From CAZUVM01 sp964623885 (lineage in GTDB: Bacteria > Verrucomicrobiota > Verrucomicrobiia > Limisphaerales > UBA8199), in contig CAZUVM010000082.1 of NCBI GenBank assembly GCA_964623885.1, positions 1 to 14,413 of the forward strand: a stretch of DNA of 14,413 bases, given 5' to 3'. The notes below the pieces were generated by a model, which saw only the letters and a list, made by a program, of their open reading frames with translations, did not search any database and was not told the origin of the DNA. Shown piece by piece: positions 5,629 to 13,291 of the stretch. The translations under genes and the position numbers were made by a program. Each line of letters starts with the position of its first letter. Position 1 is the stretch's first letter.

Positions 5629-6438
5629 ATGTTCAACCGCAGTTTTAGGGTGGGGCGGAGTTTTCTGATCACCGCGTTCGGCGCAGGATTGTCAGGTCTC
5701 GTCCTCATTGTCGTTAGCTGTTCCAACCTCGAGCGCACCGTGATCGCTCCTCCGCCAATTGAGGGGGCGACGTTTGTTGGCGACAAAGTTTGCCTCGATT
5801 GCCACGCCGAAATTACGAGGTCATTTCCTGCGAGTCCACACGCGCGGTTGAGGCTCGAACACGGTCAAACGCACGCCCAGTATGGTTGCGAATCCTGTCA
5901 CGGGCCGGCAAGCAAGCATGTAGCGGTGGGAGGCGCGGGCCGTGACAAGTTCATCGTGAATCCAGGCGAAGATCCGGCGGCTTGTTATCAATGCCACCTG
6001 GATGTCAACGCAGAGTTTCACCTTCCGGAACATCATCCGGTAACCGAGGGCAAAATGAATTGCGTGCAGTGCCATGACCCGCACGGCCTGGACATCATGA
6101 AACCGTCTGGAGGCCTCGCAATGGCGCGATTGAACGAAACGTGCGCGCAATGCCATCGGGAGCAAACCAGGCCGTTCATCTTTGAACATCCCGCCCTGCG
6201 CGAAGGTTGCACGGCCTGTCACAATCCGCACGGTTCCATCAATCCAAAGTTGCTCACTATTCGCGACTCAAACCTCTGCCTCCGGTGCCATACCCAATCG
6301 AGAATTCAGGGCGCCGGCACAGGGATTATTATCGGCAATGTGGATCATACCGGGTATGTCCGCTACGGCACTTGCTGGACGGCAGGCTGCCACGCCTCGA
6401 TTCACGGCTCAAACGTGCAACCCTATTACTTTTATTGA
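5629..6438 (+). CDS. Eight-haem c-type cytochrome lipoprotein (MtrA/DmsE-like role proposed)
   Basis: The 269-residue product has a signal peptide ending in a lipobox (IVVS|C, Cys31) followed by Ser-Asn, so it should be lipid-anchored and probably routed to the outer membrane. It has seven CXXCH haem sites beginning at residues 55, 87, 119, 145, 172, 194 and 217, plus an eighth site of unusual CX4CH spacing (CWTAGCH, 249-255). Several sites are of the doubled-CXXCH type with 'CHDPHG' and 'CHNPHGS' motifs, and many free His residues are available as sixth ligands. This composition fits electron-transfer cytochromes paired with outer-membrane porins (MtrA/DmsE/PioA type), although those usually have ten haems. 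The stop codon overlaps the start of the porin-like gene, strongly supporting joint function. No obvious Shine-Dalgarno is seen. Confidence 0.9.
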   Translation: MFNRSFRVGRSFLITAFGAGLSGLVLIVVSCSNLERTVIAPPPIEGATFVGDKVCLDCHAEITRSFPASPHARLRLEHGQTHAQYGCESCHGPASKHVAVGGAGRDKFIVNPGEDPAACYQCHLDVNAEFHLPEHHPVTEGKMNCVQCHDPHGLDIMKPSGGLAMARLNETCAQCHREQTRPFIFEHPALREGCTACHNPHGSINPKLLTIRDSNLCLRCHTQSRIQGAGTGIIIGNVDHTGYVRYGTCWTAGCHASIHGSNVQPYYFY

Positions 6439-8819
6439 AAGCCGCGTGTCTGAATAGAGGCGGAAAATGGTTCGCATTAATCGCGGGAGCTTTCGCCGCA
6501 GGCTCCGCGCCAAGGCTCACCGCCGCGGAGCTTGACCCGGCCAAGTTACCCCCCGCTGCGAACATTCAAATCGATTTCGCCCGGGATATCAGACGAATCC
6601 TGGAGACCTCCTGTTTTCGGTGTCATGGACCCGAGAAGCCGAAGAACGGGTTCCGACTCGACATTCGCGAGCGAGCCCTTAAAGGCGGCGACGATGGAGT
6701 GGATATCGTGCCAGGCCATAGCGACAAAAGCCCGCTGATTTACTATGTCGCGCGGCTGGTTCCAGATAAGGAAATGCCTCCCGAGGGAAAAGGCGAGGCG
6801 TTATCTGACGCGCAGGTCGGTTTATTGCGCGCCTGGATTGACCAGGGAGTTGTGTGGGACGCGGCGGTAACAAATCTTTCCGAGGTCACGGTTTCCCCCA
6901 CCATCGGAGGAGTGATCGTCAAAGGCAACGAACAGAAATTCCGCGAGCTCAATTGGCAACCGGACGGGTTAAATGGAGGGCTGGAAAGATTTGATGTGTT
7001 TCAACAAAGCGACCCCGACACCACGGTGTCGGCGTCAGGCCACGCGTTGCTTCACGATTATCGGGTTCAATTGGAGATGAAGCGCAATGAATTGGGCTTC
7101 ATTCACATGGGATGGGACGAGTACCGTCAGTATTACAACAATGTCGGTGGATATCCGCCCCCACCTTCAACGCTGTTGCCCCAGAGTCTGGGAACCGATC
7201 TTTCGCTGGATTTGGGCAAAGCCTGGGTCGATCTTGGACTTACGCTGCCGAGTTGGCCACGCATGGTGTTAGGTTATGAATATGATTACAAGCACGGCCA
7301 GGAGGCGATTACCAGTTGGGGATCCGACGGCGTTGCAGGCGATCCGCGCAACATCGCTCCCGCCAGCAAATACCTCGACGAGGGCACGCATCTCATCAAA
7401 TTCGATTTCAATGCTGAATTGGGCGGGGTTTCCATCGAAGATCGATTCCGTGGTGAGTTTTACAAACTCGATTCGTCCTATACAAACGTCGCCGCCCGGG
7501 GAGCCATAGCCCAAAACGTAAACAACAATGTTCACTACTTCCAGGGCGCCAATAGCATCCGGCTCGAGAAGAAGTTCGCAAGCTGGCTGTTGACCTCTGG
7601 AGGATATTTTTACAGCCAGCTCAATTCGGCTGAATCGTTCACCGACGCAACAGTAAACAACTCCACGTTATATCTGGCTGCGGTTCCCAATCTCATGCTC
7701 TCCAGGGAGTCGCACGTGTTTAATGTAAACGGACTAGTTGGACCTTTCGAGGGGTTGACGCTGTCCGGGGGGCTGCAGAGCGAGTGGACCCGCCAGGAGG
7801 GAATGGGCAGTGGAGAATTGAACGGCATCGCTTATACCCGGCCTCCCAGTTCAAACCTCGCCATTGATCCGGCCACGCTGGCAGCCAACTACGACCAGAA
7901 CACTATTTCGGAAACGGCCGGACTTCGATTTACCAAGATCCCGTTCACGACGTTATTTGCCGACTCACGTTGGCAACAAGAAACCCTCGGACAAACTTCC
8001 AGTGACCTACAGCCCGGTACCAGCTTTCTTGAGGACACCGCGTACGAGAGCCGGATAAGTGATTTTCGAGCCGGCTTTAGTTCCTCGCCATGGCCGCTAA
8101 TATCTTTCGACGGCCACTATCGGCGCTACGAACATGACAGCCACTTTGACACAAATCAGATTCCTCAACCCGTCGGCGGTTACCCTGGTTTCATCAGCCG
8201 GCTTGACCTGGTGAGCGATGAATTCGAAGCCAAAATTATTTTGCATCCCTCTGCCTGGCTGAAAACGACTTTTTCGTATCAATACATCACGACGGATAAC
8301 AATGTCGAGACGCGTACCGCGTTCAGTGTGGTTCCTCCGGTTCTTTACTCGCCGGGAGGTCCTTTATTGGCGGGCAAGACCGACTCGCATGTTTACAGCC
8401 TTGGCGCGACCTTGGCCCCCTGGCGACGGCTCTCGCTTTCGGGAACCTTTTCATACCAACGAAGCCTGACGGAGACGGCGGATTCGAATTTGATTCCGCC
8501 CTACCAAGGGGATATTTACAGCGCACTACTCAGTGGATCCTATATCCTAAACCAATCCACTATCATCTACTTAAACTACGCCTTTTCTCTGGGCGACTAT
8601 ACAGCTTCGAACGTAAATTTGGGCCCCAACACTCCCCCTCCTCTTGGCATTAGCTATCAACAGCACGCGGTCCAGGTTGCGCTGGGCCATCAGTTTACGA
8701 AGAATTTGAGTACCCGGTTGCAGTACACCTACTACTATTATGACGAGCCCAGTGCCAGCGGTGTGAACAATTACAAGGCCAACGCTATTTTCGGCACCCT
8801 GACATACCGATTCCGCTGA
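6435..8819 (+). CDS. PSC1-like monohaem cytochrome fused to outer-membrane beta-barrel (MtrB/PioB-like porin)
   Basis: I place the start at TTG 6435, inside TTGA, where it overlaps the upstream TGA stop by 4 bases. Translation from here gives 794 residues with a good signal peptide (KAACLNRGGK, then WFALIAGAFAAGSA, cleavage near TAA|E at 31). The frame is open back to 6207, but that part lies inside the cytochrome gene and has no signal. Residues 46-145 form a cytochrome c domain with CFRCH (60-64), PEKPKNGFRLD, ALKGGDDG and a candidate axial Met114 in DKEMPPEGKG, all typical of the planctomycete/verrucomicrobial PSC1 type. Residues from about 155 to the end show alternating amphipathic, aromatic-rich beta strands (for example LDLGKAWVDLGLTLP, MVLGYEYDYKHG). 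The end, FGTLTYRFR, fits an outer-membrane barrel. Proposed role: a pore that houses the eight-haem cytochrome, with its own haem on the periplasmic side. No strong terminator follows. Confidence 0.87.
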   Translation: MKAACLNRGGKWFALIAGAFAAGSAPRLTAAELDPAKLPPAANIQIDFARDIRRILETSCFRCHGPEKPKNGFRLDIRERALKGGDDGVDIVPGHSDKSPLIYYVARLVPDKEMPPEGKGEALSDAQVGLLRAWIDQGVVWDAAVTNLSEVTVSPTIGGVIVKGNEQKFRELNWQPDGLNGGLERFDVFQQSDPDTTVSASGHALLHDYRVQLEMKRNELGFIHMGWDEYRQYYNNVGGYPPPPSTLLPQSLGTDLSLDLGKAWVDLGLTLPSWPRMVLGYEYDYKHGQEAITSWGSDGVAGDPRNIAPASKYLDEGTHLIKFDFNAELGGVSIEDRFRGEFYKLDSSYTNVAARGAIAQNVNNNVHYFQGANSIRLEKKFASWLLTSGGYFYSQLNSAESFTDATVNNSTLYLAAVPNLMLSRESHVFNVNGLVGPFEGLTLSGGLQSEWTRQEGMGSGELNGIAYTRPPSSNLAIDPATLAANYDQNTISETAGLRFTKIPFTTLFADSRWQQETLGQTSSDLQPGTSFLEDTAYESRISDFRAGFSSSPWPLISFDGHYRRYEHDSHFDTNQIPQPVGGYPGFISRLDLVSDEFEAKIILHPSAWLKTTFSYQYITTDNNVETRTAFSVVPPVLYSPGGPLLAGKTDSHVYSLGATLAPWRRLSLSGTFSYQRSLTETADSNLIPPYQGDIYSALLSGSYILNQSTIIYLNYAFSLGDYTASNVNLGPNTPPPLGISYQQHAVQVALGHQFTKNLSTRLQYTYYYYDEPSASGVNNYKANAIFGTLTYRFR

Positions 8820-8888
8820 GCGCTTTGCACACCAACAGTCCGGGTCGAGCCCATCCGGCTGCGAAGTTTCAGCGAGAGACAATTCGAA

Positions 8889-10499
8889 TTACAGAGCTAC
8901 CACCACAGCTTTAGTTTGGCTGTAAAGTTCGAGAACTTCGTGCCCCATTTCGCGTCCCCAGCCTGATTGCTTATATCCGCCAAAGGGCAGGGCGGCGTCA
9001 AAGACATTGTAACAATTGATCCAAACCGTCCCGGCCCGGAGCGCTGCTGCCGTCCGATGGGCTTTCGTAATATCCCGTGTCCAAACACCGGCAGCCAATC
9101 CGTAGTAAGTGTCATTGGCCCGAGCGAGTAGTTCTTCCACTTTTGTGAACGGTTCGGCAACAACGACCGGTCCAAAGATTTCTTCACGGACCACGCTCAT
9201 GTCGGGCTTGGTGTCCTTAAGCACGGTCGGCTGCACAAAATAGCCTTGCTGGCCCGACCGGCCGCCGCCGGTTACGATGCAGGCGCCATCCTGTTTGCCC
9301 TGGTGCAGGTAATTCGTAACACGTCGCAACTGCTCTTCCGAAACCAGCGGCCCCATCTGCGTGTCCGGGGCAAGGCCCGGTCCAAGTTTGATTTTCTGAG
9401 CTTGCGCCGCGACTCCAGAAACAACGTCATCAAAGATGTCGCGCTCGACGAAGAGGCGCGAGCCGGCGCAGCAGCACTGACCGTGATTGAAGAAAATGGC
9501 GTTGGCGGCACCGCTGATGGCAGCATCGAGATCGCCTGCATCTTTGAACACGACGTTTGGGGATTTGCCGCCGAGTTCGAGGCTCACTTTCTTAAGGTTG
9601 CCGGCGGCAGCGCGCACAATGAGTTTGCCGACCTCGGTCGAGCCCGTAAACGCCACTTTATCCACGCCATCATGGGCGGCGAGTGCTGCTCCTGCGGTTT
9701 CGCCAAAACCGGTGACGATATTGACGACGCCATCGGGTAATCCGGCATCCAATAGAATCTCTCCCAACCGCAGCGCTGAGAGCGGAGTCTGTTCGGCGGG
9801 CTTCAGCACAACGCAGTTGCCGGTCGCCAGGGCCGGTCCCAGCTTCCAAGCCGCCATCAGCAGCGGGAAATTCCAAGGGATGATCTGGCCCACCACGCCG
9901 ACCGGTTCGCGCAAGGTGAACGCGTGAAAATGAGCACCTGGCGCGTAGGGGACGCTGATTGGGATGGTATTGCCCTCGATCTTGGTGGCCCAACCGGCCA
10001 TGTAGTGGAACATATCCGCCGCCAGAGGAATATCCGCCACGCGAGCTACCGCCTTTGGCTTGCCATTGTCAACGGACTCAAGCTCGGCCAATTCCTCAGC
10101 GTGCTGCAGAATCAAATCACCGACATGCCAGAGCATGCGCCCGCGGTCGCTGGGAGTCATGCGTCGCCAAGGCCCGGTTTCGAAAGCTTGCCGCGCTGCA
10201 GCAACGGCGCGATTGATATCTTCGCGGTCGCTATCCGGCACGCGGGCCAGCACCGAACCATCCGCCGGATTGAATACATCAAAAACTTTTCCGGTCGCCG
10301 ACGGGACCCAGCGACCTGCGATTAGATTGCGTTTTGGGCGATCAAGCCACGCCGTGATGCCGGGACTGATACGTGATTGGGTTTTATTCGGGGCTGCATT
10401 GCCGTTGCCATGACCATTTCCGTTATGGGCGTGGGGCTGATGCGTTTTGATTTGAGATGAGCGAACCGTGGTCCGCCGATGAGAATGAACACTTTTCAT
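8889..10499 (-). CDS. NAD(P)-dependent aldehyde dehydrogenase
   Basis: This enzyme oxidises an aldehyde to its carboxylic acid with NAD(P)+. Motifs are in order: oxyanion-hole Asn210 in IIPWNF, VLKPAEQTPLSAL (231-243), the Rossmann FTGSTEVG (284-291), general-base Glu308 in SLELGGKSPN, nucleophile Cys343 in GQCCCAGSR (340-348), EEIFGPV and PFGGYKQSGWGRE near the end. The closest families by motif are ALDH1/2, betaine- and phenylacetaldehyde-dehydrogenase types, and the substrate cannot be told. At 536 residues it is longer than the usual 480-500. The excess is an N-terminal extension of about 45-50 residues rich in His, Asn and Gly (HQPHAHNGNGHGNGNA at 20-35). No later Met precedes the conserved fold until residue 114, so the ATG at 10499 is the only good ATG start, unless GTG or TTG is used. 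It converges on the porin gene and has no obvious operon partner. Confidence 0.95.
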   Translation of the reverse strand: MKSVHSHRRTTVRSSQIKTHQPHAHNGNGHGNGNAAPNKTQSRISPGITAWLDRPKRNLIAGRWVPSATGKVFDVFNPADGSVLARVPDSDREDINRAVAAARQAFETGPWRRMTPSDRGRMLWHVGDLILQHAEELAELESVDNGKPKAVARVADIPLAADMFHYMAGWATKIEGNTIPISVPYAPGAHFHAFTLREPVGVVGQIIPWNFPLLMAAWKLGPALATGNCVVLKPAEQTPLSALRLGEILLDAGLPDGVVNIVTGFGETAGAALAAHDGVDKVAFTGSTEVGKLIVRAAAGNLKKVSLELGGKSPNVVFKDAGDLDAAISGAANAIFFNHGQCCCAGSRLFVERDIFDDVVSGVAAQAQKIKLGPGLAPDTQMGPLVSEEQLRRVTNYLHQGKQDGACIVTGGGRSGQQGYFVQPTVLKDTKPDMSVVREEIFGPVVVAEPFTKVEELLARANDTYYGLAAGVWTRDITKAHRTAAALRAGTVWINCYNVFDAALPFGGYKQSGWGREMGHEVLELYSQTKAVVVAL

Positions 10500-10674
10500 A
10501 GGACCTGAAGGGATGGAATTTTGGATATTGAGCCTGCAAAAGAAGGTAGTCCCGGATCATTGGAATGGCAAATGCCCATCATTAGTTACACGCAAAACAG
10601 TTCGGTCGTCGCGGCTGCTCATCAAGCGCGCATTCTGATATTGATCTAATCGGGGCATCTGTAGAATCCCTCGC

Positions 10675-11763
10675 ATGCAGATACGGGTTGCCCTTGGAAT
10701 CGTTGGTTTGGGTTTGCTAACGGTAAGCACAACGGAACTCTGCGCCTATGGTGCCGAAAGTGAGCCGCCTGGGCTGGCGGCCAGCCAGGCGAAACCTTTC
10801 GACATCAAAATCGAACCGATGCGCCTGAAGGTGCAGGGCAATAAGCTGCTGAATGTCAGCGGAAAGGAGGTTTGGCTGCACGGCGTGAACATCGCCTCTC
10901 TGGAATGGAGCAACCAGGGTGAACACATGGGCGACGCACTCACCGAGGCGATTGGGGCGTGGAAAGCGAACGTAATTCGTTTGCCTCTGGCGCAGGACCG
11001 TTGGTTCGGCAAAGCTCAACATCAAAGTGATGCGGGAGCGAGCTATCGTGCAATTGTTGACCGGCTGGTGGAAACTTGCGCCGCTGCTGGGGCCTACATT
11101 GACCTGGACCTGCATTGGTCGGACACGGGCAAATGGTCGACGGAGGGAGCGAAGCTGGCGCAACACGAAATGCCTGATCAGTACTCAATCCTGTTTTGGC
11201 GTGACGTAGCCACGCGCTATCGGAACCATCCGAACGTCATTTTCGGCCTTTATAACGAACCGCACGACGTGTCCTGGTCTATATGGCGTGATGGCGGAGC
11301 GGTCACCGAGAAACCATCCAAGAGGGACGCGAACCTGGCGCCAACGAGTTACGAAGCGGTCGGTTTGCAGAAGCTTTATGATACGGTCAGGCAAACGGGA
11401 GCCGGTAACGTGGTTACTGCAAGCGGTTTGGATTGGGGGTACGATTTAAGTGGCGTGCTGGACGGATTTGAGCTTCAGGGCAGCAATATTGTTTATGAAA
11501 CACACCCCTATCCATTCAAAAAGGAATGGGACAAGAAATTTGGCCCAGTCAGCCAAGCGCACCCGGTTTTCATGGGTGAGTGGGGAGGAGGCACTAAAGA
11601 TCTGGATTACGGCCGCAATCTGATGACTTATGCCCAGGCACATCACCTGCATTGGACGGCGTGGTGCTTTCATCCGAGTTGCGGCCCGCCATTGCTAAAG
11701 AATTGGGAATTCGAACCGAATGATTTCGGGAAATTTGTGAAAGAGACGTTGGCGGCCCAATAG
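10675..11763 (+). CDS. Secreted glycoside hydrolase family 5 (cellulase-like) enzyme
   Basis: The 362-residue product has a signal peptide (hydrophobic 5-18, likely cleavage around 24-28) and a GH5 (beta/alpha)8 barrel from about residue 50. GH5 enzymes are retaining glycosidases that attack beta-1,4-glucans, mannans and related polysaccharides. Conserved features are LHGVNIASLEW (68-78), Arg102 in VIRLPL, DLHWSD (145-150), the acid/base Glu195 in FGLYNEPH, His277 in ETHPY and the nucleophile Glu302 in FMGEWGG. All catalytic residues are present, so activity is expected. The substrate cannot be read from sequence. No carbohydrate-binding module is attached. It is followed after 2 bases by a decarboxylase gene. 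The 175-base region before it, shared with the divergent aldehyde dehydrogenase gene, shows no promoter that I could fix with confidence. Confidence 0.93.
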   Translation: MQIRVALGIVGLGLLTVSTTELCAYGAESEPPGLAASQAKPFDIKIEPMRLKVQGNKLLNVSGKEVWLHGVNIASLEWSNQGEHMGDALTEAIGAWKANVIRLPLAQDRWFGKAQHQSDAGASYRAIVDRLVETCAAAGAYIDLDLHWSDTGKWSTEGAKLAQHEMPDQYSILFWRDVATRYRNHPNVIFGLYNEPHDVSWSIWRDGGAVTEKPSKRDANLAPTSYEAVGLQKLYDTVRQTGAGNVVTASGLDWGYDLSGVLDGFELQGSNIVYETHPYPFKKEWDKKFGPVSQAHPVFMGEWGGGTKDLDYGRNLMTYAQAHHLHWTAWCFHPSCGPPLLKNWEFEPNDFGKFVKETLAAQ

Positions 11764-11765
11764 TC

Positions 11766-13217
11766 ATGACTCAAGATCCCAGCTCTCATATGACACCCGA
11801 CGAATTCCAGCGTTGGGGCCACGCCGTGATAGATTGGCTCGCGGAATATCAGCGGAAAGTGGAATCCATGCCGGTGCTAGCCCAAACGGCGCCGGGACAA
11901 ATCCGTGCCTTGCTGCCGGCCGAGCCACCGGCGCAAGGAGAGCCCTTTGAGCTGATTCTCGCTGACGTCGACCGTCTCATTCTGCCAGGCATAACCCATT
12001 GGCAGTCCCCGAAATTCTTCGCGTTCTTTCCCGCGAACAACTCGGGGCCTTCCATCCTTGGCGAATTGCTCTCCGCAGGCCTGGGGGTGCAAGGGATGCT
12101 ATGGGCGACCAGCCCGGCTTGCACGGAACTGGAGACTCACGTGCTGGACTGGGTGGCGGACATGCTCGGTTTGCCGGCGCAATTCAAATCGAGCGGGGCG
12201 GGGGGCGGAGTCATCCAGGACAGCGCTTCGAGCGCTGTGCTTTGCGCGCTTTTGGCAGCGCGGGAACGGACCACTGGATTTGCCAGCAACGAACGCGGTT
12301 GCGACGGTCGGTTGGTCGCCTACACTTCACCTCACGCGCATTCCTCAGTGGAAAAAGCCGTGAAAATAGCCGGCCTGGGCCGAGAGAACCTAAGAATGAT
12401 CGAGGTGGATGCCGAATGCGCCATGCGCCCGGACGCTTTGGCAGCTCAAATCGAGCTAGATCGGCAGGCCGGACTCAGGCCAGCGTTTGTGTCAGCAACG
12501 GTCGGCACCACTTCTTCAAACGCGTTCGATCCATTGCCGGCAATCGGCAGGATATGTCGTGAAAAGGGCCTCTGGTTGCACGTGGACGGCGCGATGTGCG
12601 GCACGGCTGCGTTGTGCCCCGAGTTCCGCCACATCCATGACGGACTCGAATTAGCCGATTCCTACGCGTTCAACCCGCACAAATGGATGTTTACGAATTT
12701 CGACTGCGATTGTTTTTACGTCGCGGATCGCGCGGCTCTCATTCGGACGCTAAGTGTGCTGCCGGAGTACCTGCGGAACAAAGCGACGGAATCAGGAGCC
12801 GTCATAGATTACCGTGACTGGCAGTTGCCCTTGGGACGGCGTTTCCGGGCACTCAAACTCTGGTTTGTGATCCGTCACTACGGAGTCGAGGGTTTGCGTC
12901 AGCACATCCGGGGGCATGTAAAGCTGGCCCAGGAATTTGCAAGCTGGGTAAAGCAGTCCCGGGACTTCGAGTTGATCGCTCCTGCGCCGTTGAATCTGGT
13001 CTGCTTTGCTCACCGCACCGGCGATGAGTTCAACCGGCGCTTGCTGGAAGGACTCAACCGAACGGGAAAGGTTTATCTGACGCATACCGTCCTGAATGGC
13101 CGCTATACGCTGCGCTTCTGCGTTGGGCAGACTTCAACGGAAGCCCGCCACGTTCGCGCTGCCTGGGAGCTGATTCGAGATCTGGCGAAAGAACAGGCGG
13201 CTCCGCAGAGGAGCTAA
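11766..13217 (+). CDS. PLP-dependent group II decarboxylase (aromatic-L-amino-acid decarboxylase-like)
   Basis: The 483-residue cytosolic enzyme matches the DDC/TDC family, which removes CO2 from aromatic L-amino acids (Trp, Tyr, Phe, DOPA) to give amines. Visible residues are the PLP-stacking His192 in SPHAHSSVEKA, Asp274 in LHVDGAMCG (pyridine nitrogen), Schiff-base Lys306 in NPHKWM, the catalytic-loop Tyr335 in LPEYLRNKAT, and the downstream IDYRDWQLPLGRRFRALKLW block, which is highly diagnostic. The N-terminal HWQSPKFFAFFPANNS (78-93) is also typical. The common 'HVDAA' reads HVDGA here, a small change. Its length is normal. It begins 2 bases after the GH5 stop, so the pair is likely co-transcribed despite no obvious metabolic link. 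A strong terminator follows at 13242. Which amino acid it uses cannot be decided from sequence alone. Confidence 0.94.
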   Translation: MTQDPSSHMTPDEFQRWGHAVIDWLAEYQRKVESMPVLAQTAPGQIRALLPAEPPAQGEPFELILADVDRLILPGITHWQSPKFFAFFPANNSGPSILGELLSAGLGVQGMLWATSPACTELETHVLDWVADMLGLPAQFKSSGAGGGVIQDSASSAVLCALLAARERTTGFASNERGCDGRLVAYTSPHAHSSVEKAVKIAGLGRENLRMIEVDAECAMRPDALAAQIELDRQAGLRPAFVSATVGTTSSNAFDPLPAIGRICREKGLWLHVDGAMCGTAALCPEFRHIHDGLELADSYAFNPHKWMFTNFDCDCFYVADRAALIRTLSVLPEYLRNKATESGAVIDYRDWQLPLGRRFRALKLWFVIRHYGVEGLRQHIRGHVKLAQEFASWVKQSRDFELIAPAPLNLVCFAHRTGDEFNRRLLEGLNRTGKVYLTHTVLNGRYTLRFCVGQTSTEARHVRAAWELIRDLAKEQAAPQRS

Positions 13218-13241
13218 AGCGAAGGTCCAACCACGGAATGT

Positions 13242-13280
13242 AAAAGAGGCGCGCACCTGACACGGCGACGCGCCTCTTTT
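13242..13280. terminator. Bidirectional intrinsic terminator
   Basis: A perfect 12-bp inverted repeat, AAAAGAGGCGCG (13242-13253) and CGCGCCTCTTTT (13269-13280), encloses a 15-base loop. The A/T ends give a T-run on each strand. It lies between the convergent decarboxylase (stop 13217) and Gfo/Idh/MocA (stop 13292) genes and should terminate both. Confidence 0.9.
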
Positions 13281-13291
13281 CATGTCAGAGC

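Noticed and set aside
6207..6434. Upstream in-frame extension of the porin gene, giving an 870-residue protein
   Set aside because: It lies wholly inside the cytochrome gene in another frame, has no signal peptide and reads as shadow sequence. The TTG at 6435 gives a proper signal peptide and a 4-base overlap.
8843..8864. CCGG...CCGG inverted repeat between porin and aldehyde dehydrogenase genes
   Set aside because: The arms are 4 bp with mismatches beyond them and there is no T-run on either strand. It is not a convincing terminator.
9246..9740. 164-residue open frame on the + strand within the aldehyde dehydrogenase gene
   Set aside because: It is antisense to conserved catalytic sequence and has no start signal. 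It is a codon-bias shadow.
11999..12562. 187-residue open frame within the decarboxylase gene
   Set aside because: It overlaps the highly conserved decarboxylase core in another frame and has no homology signature.
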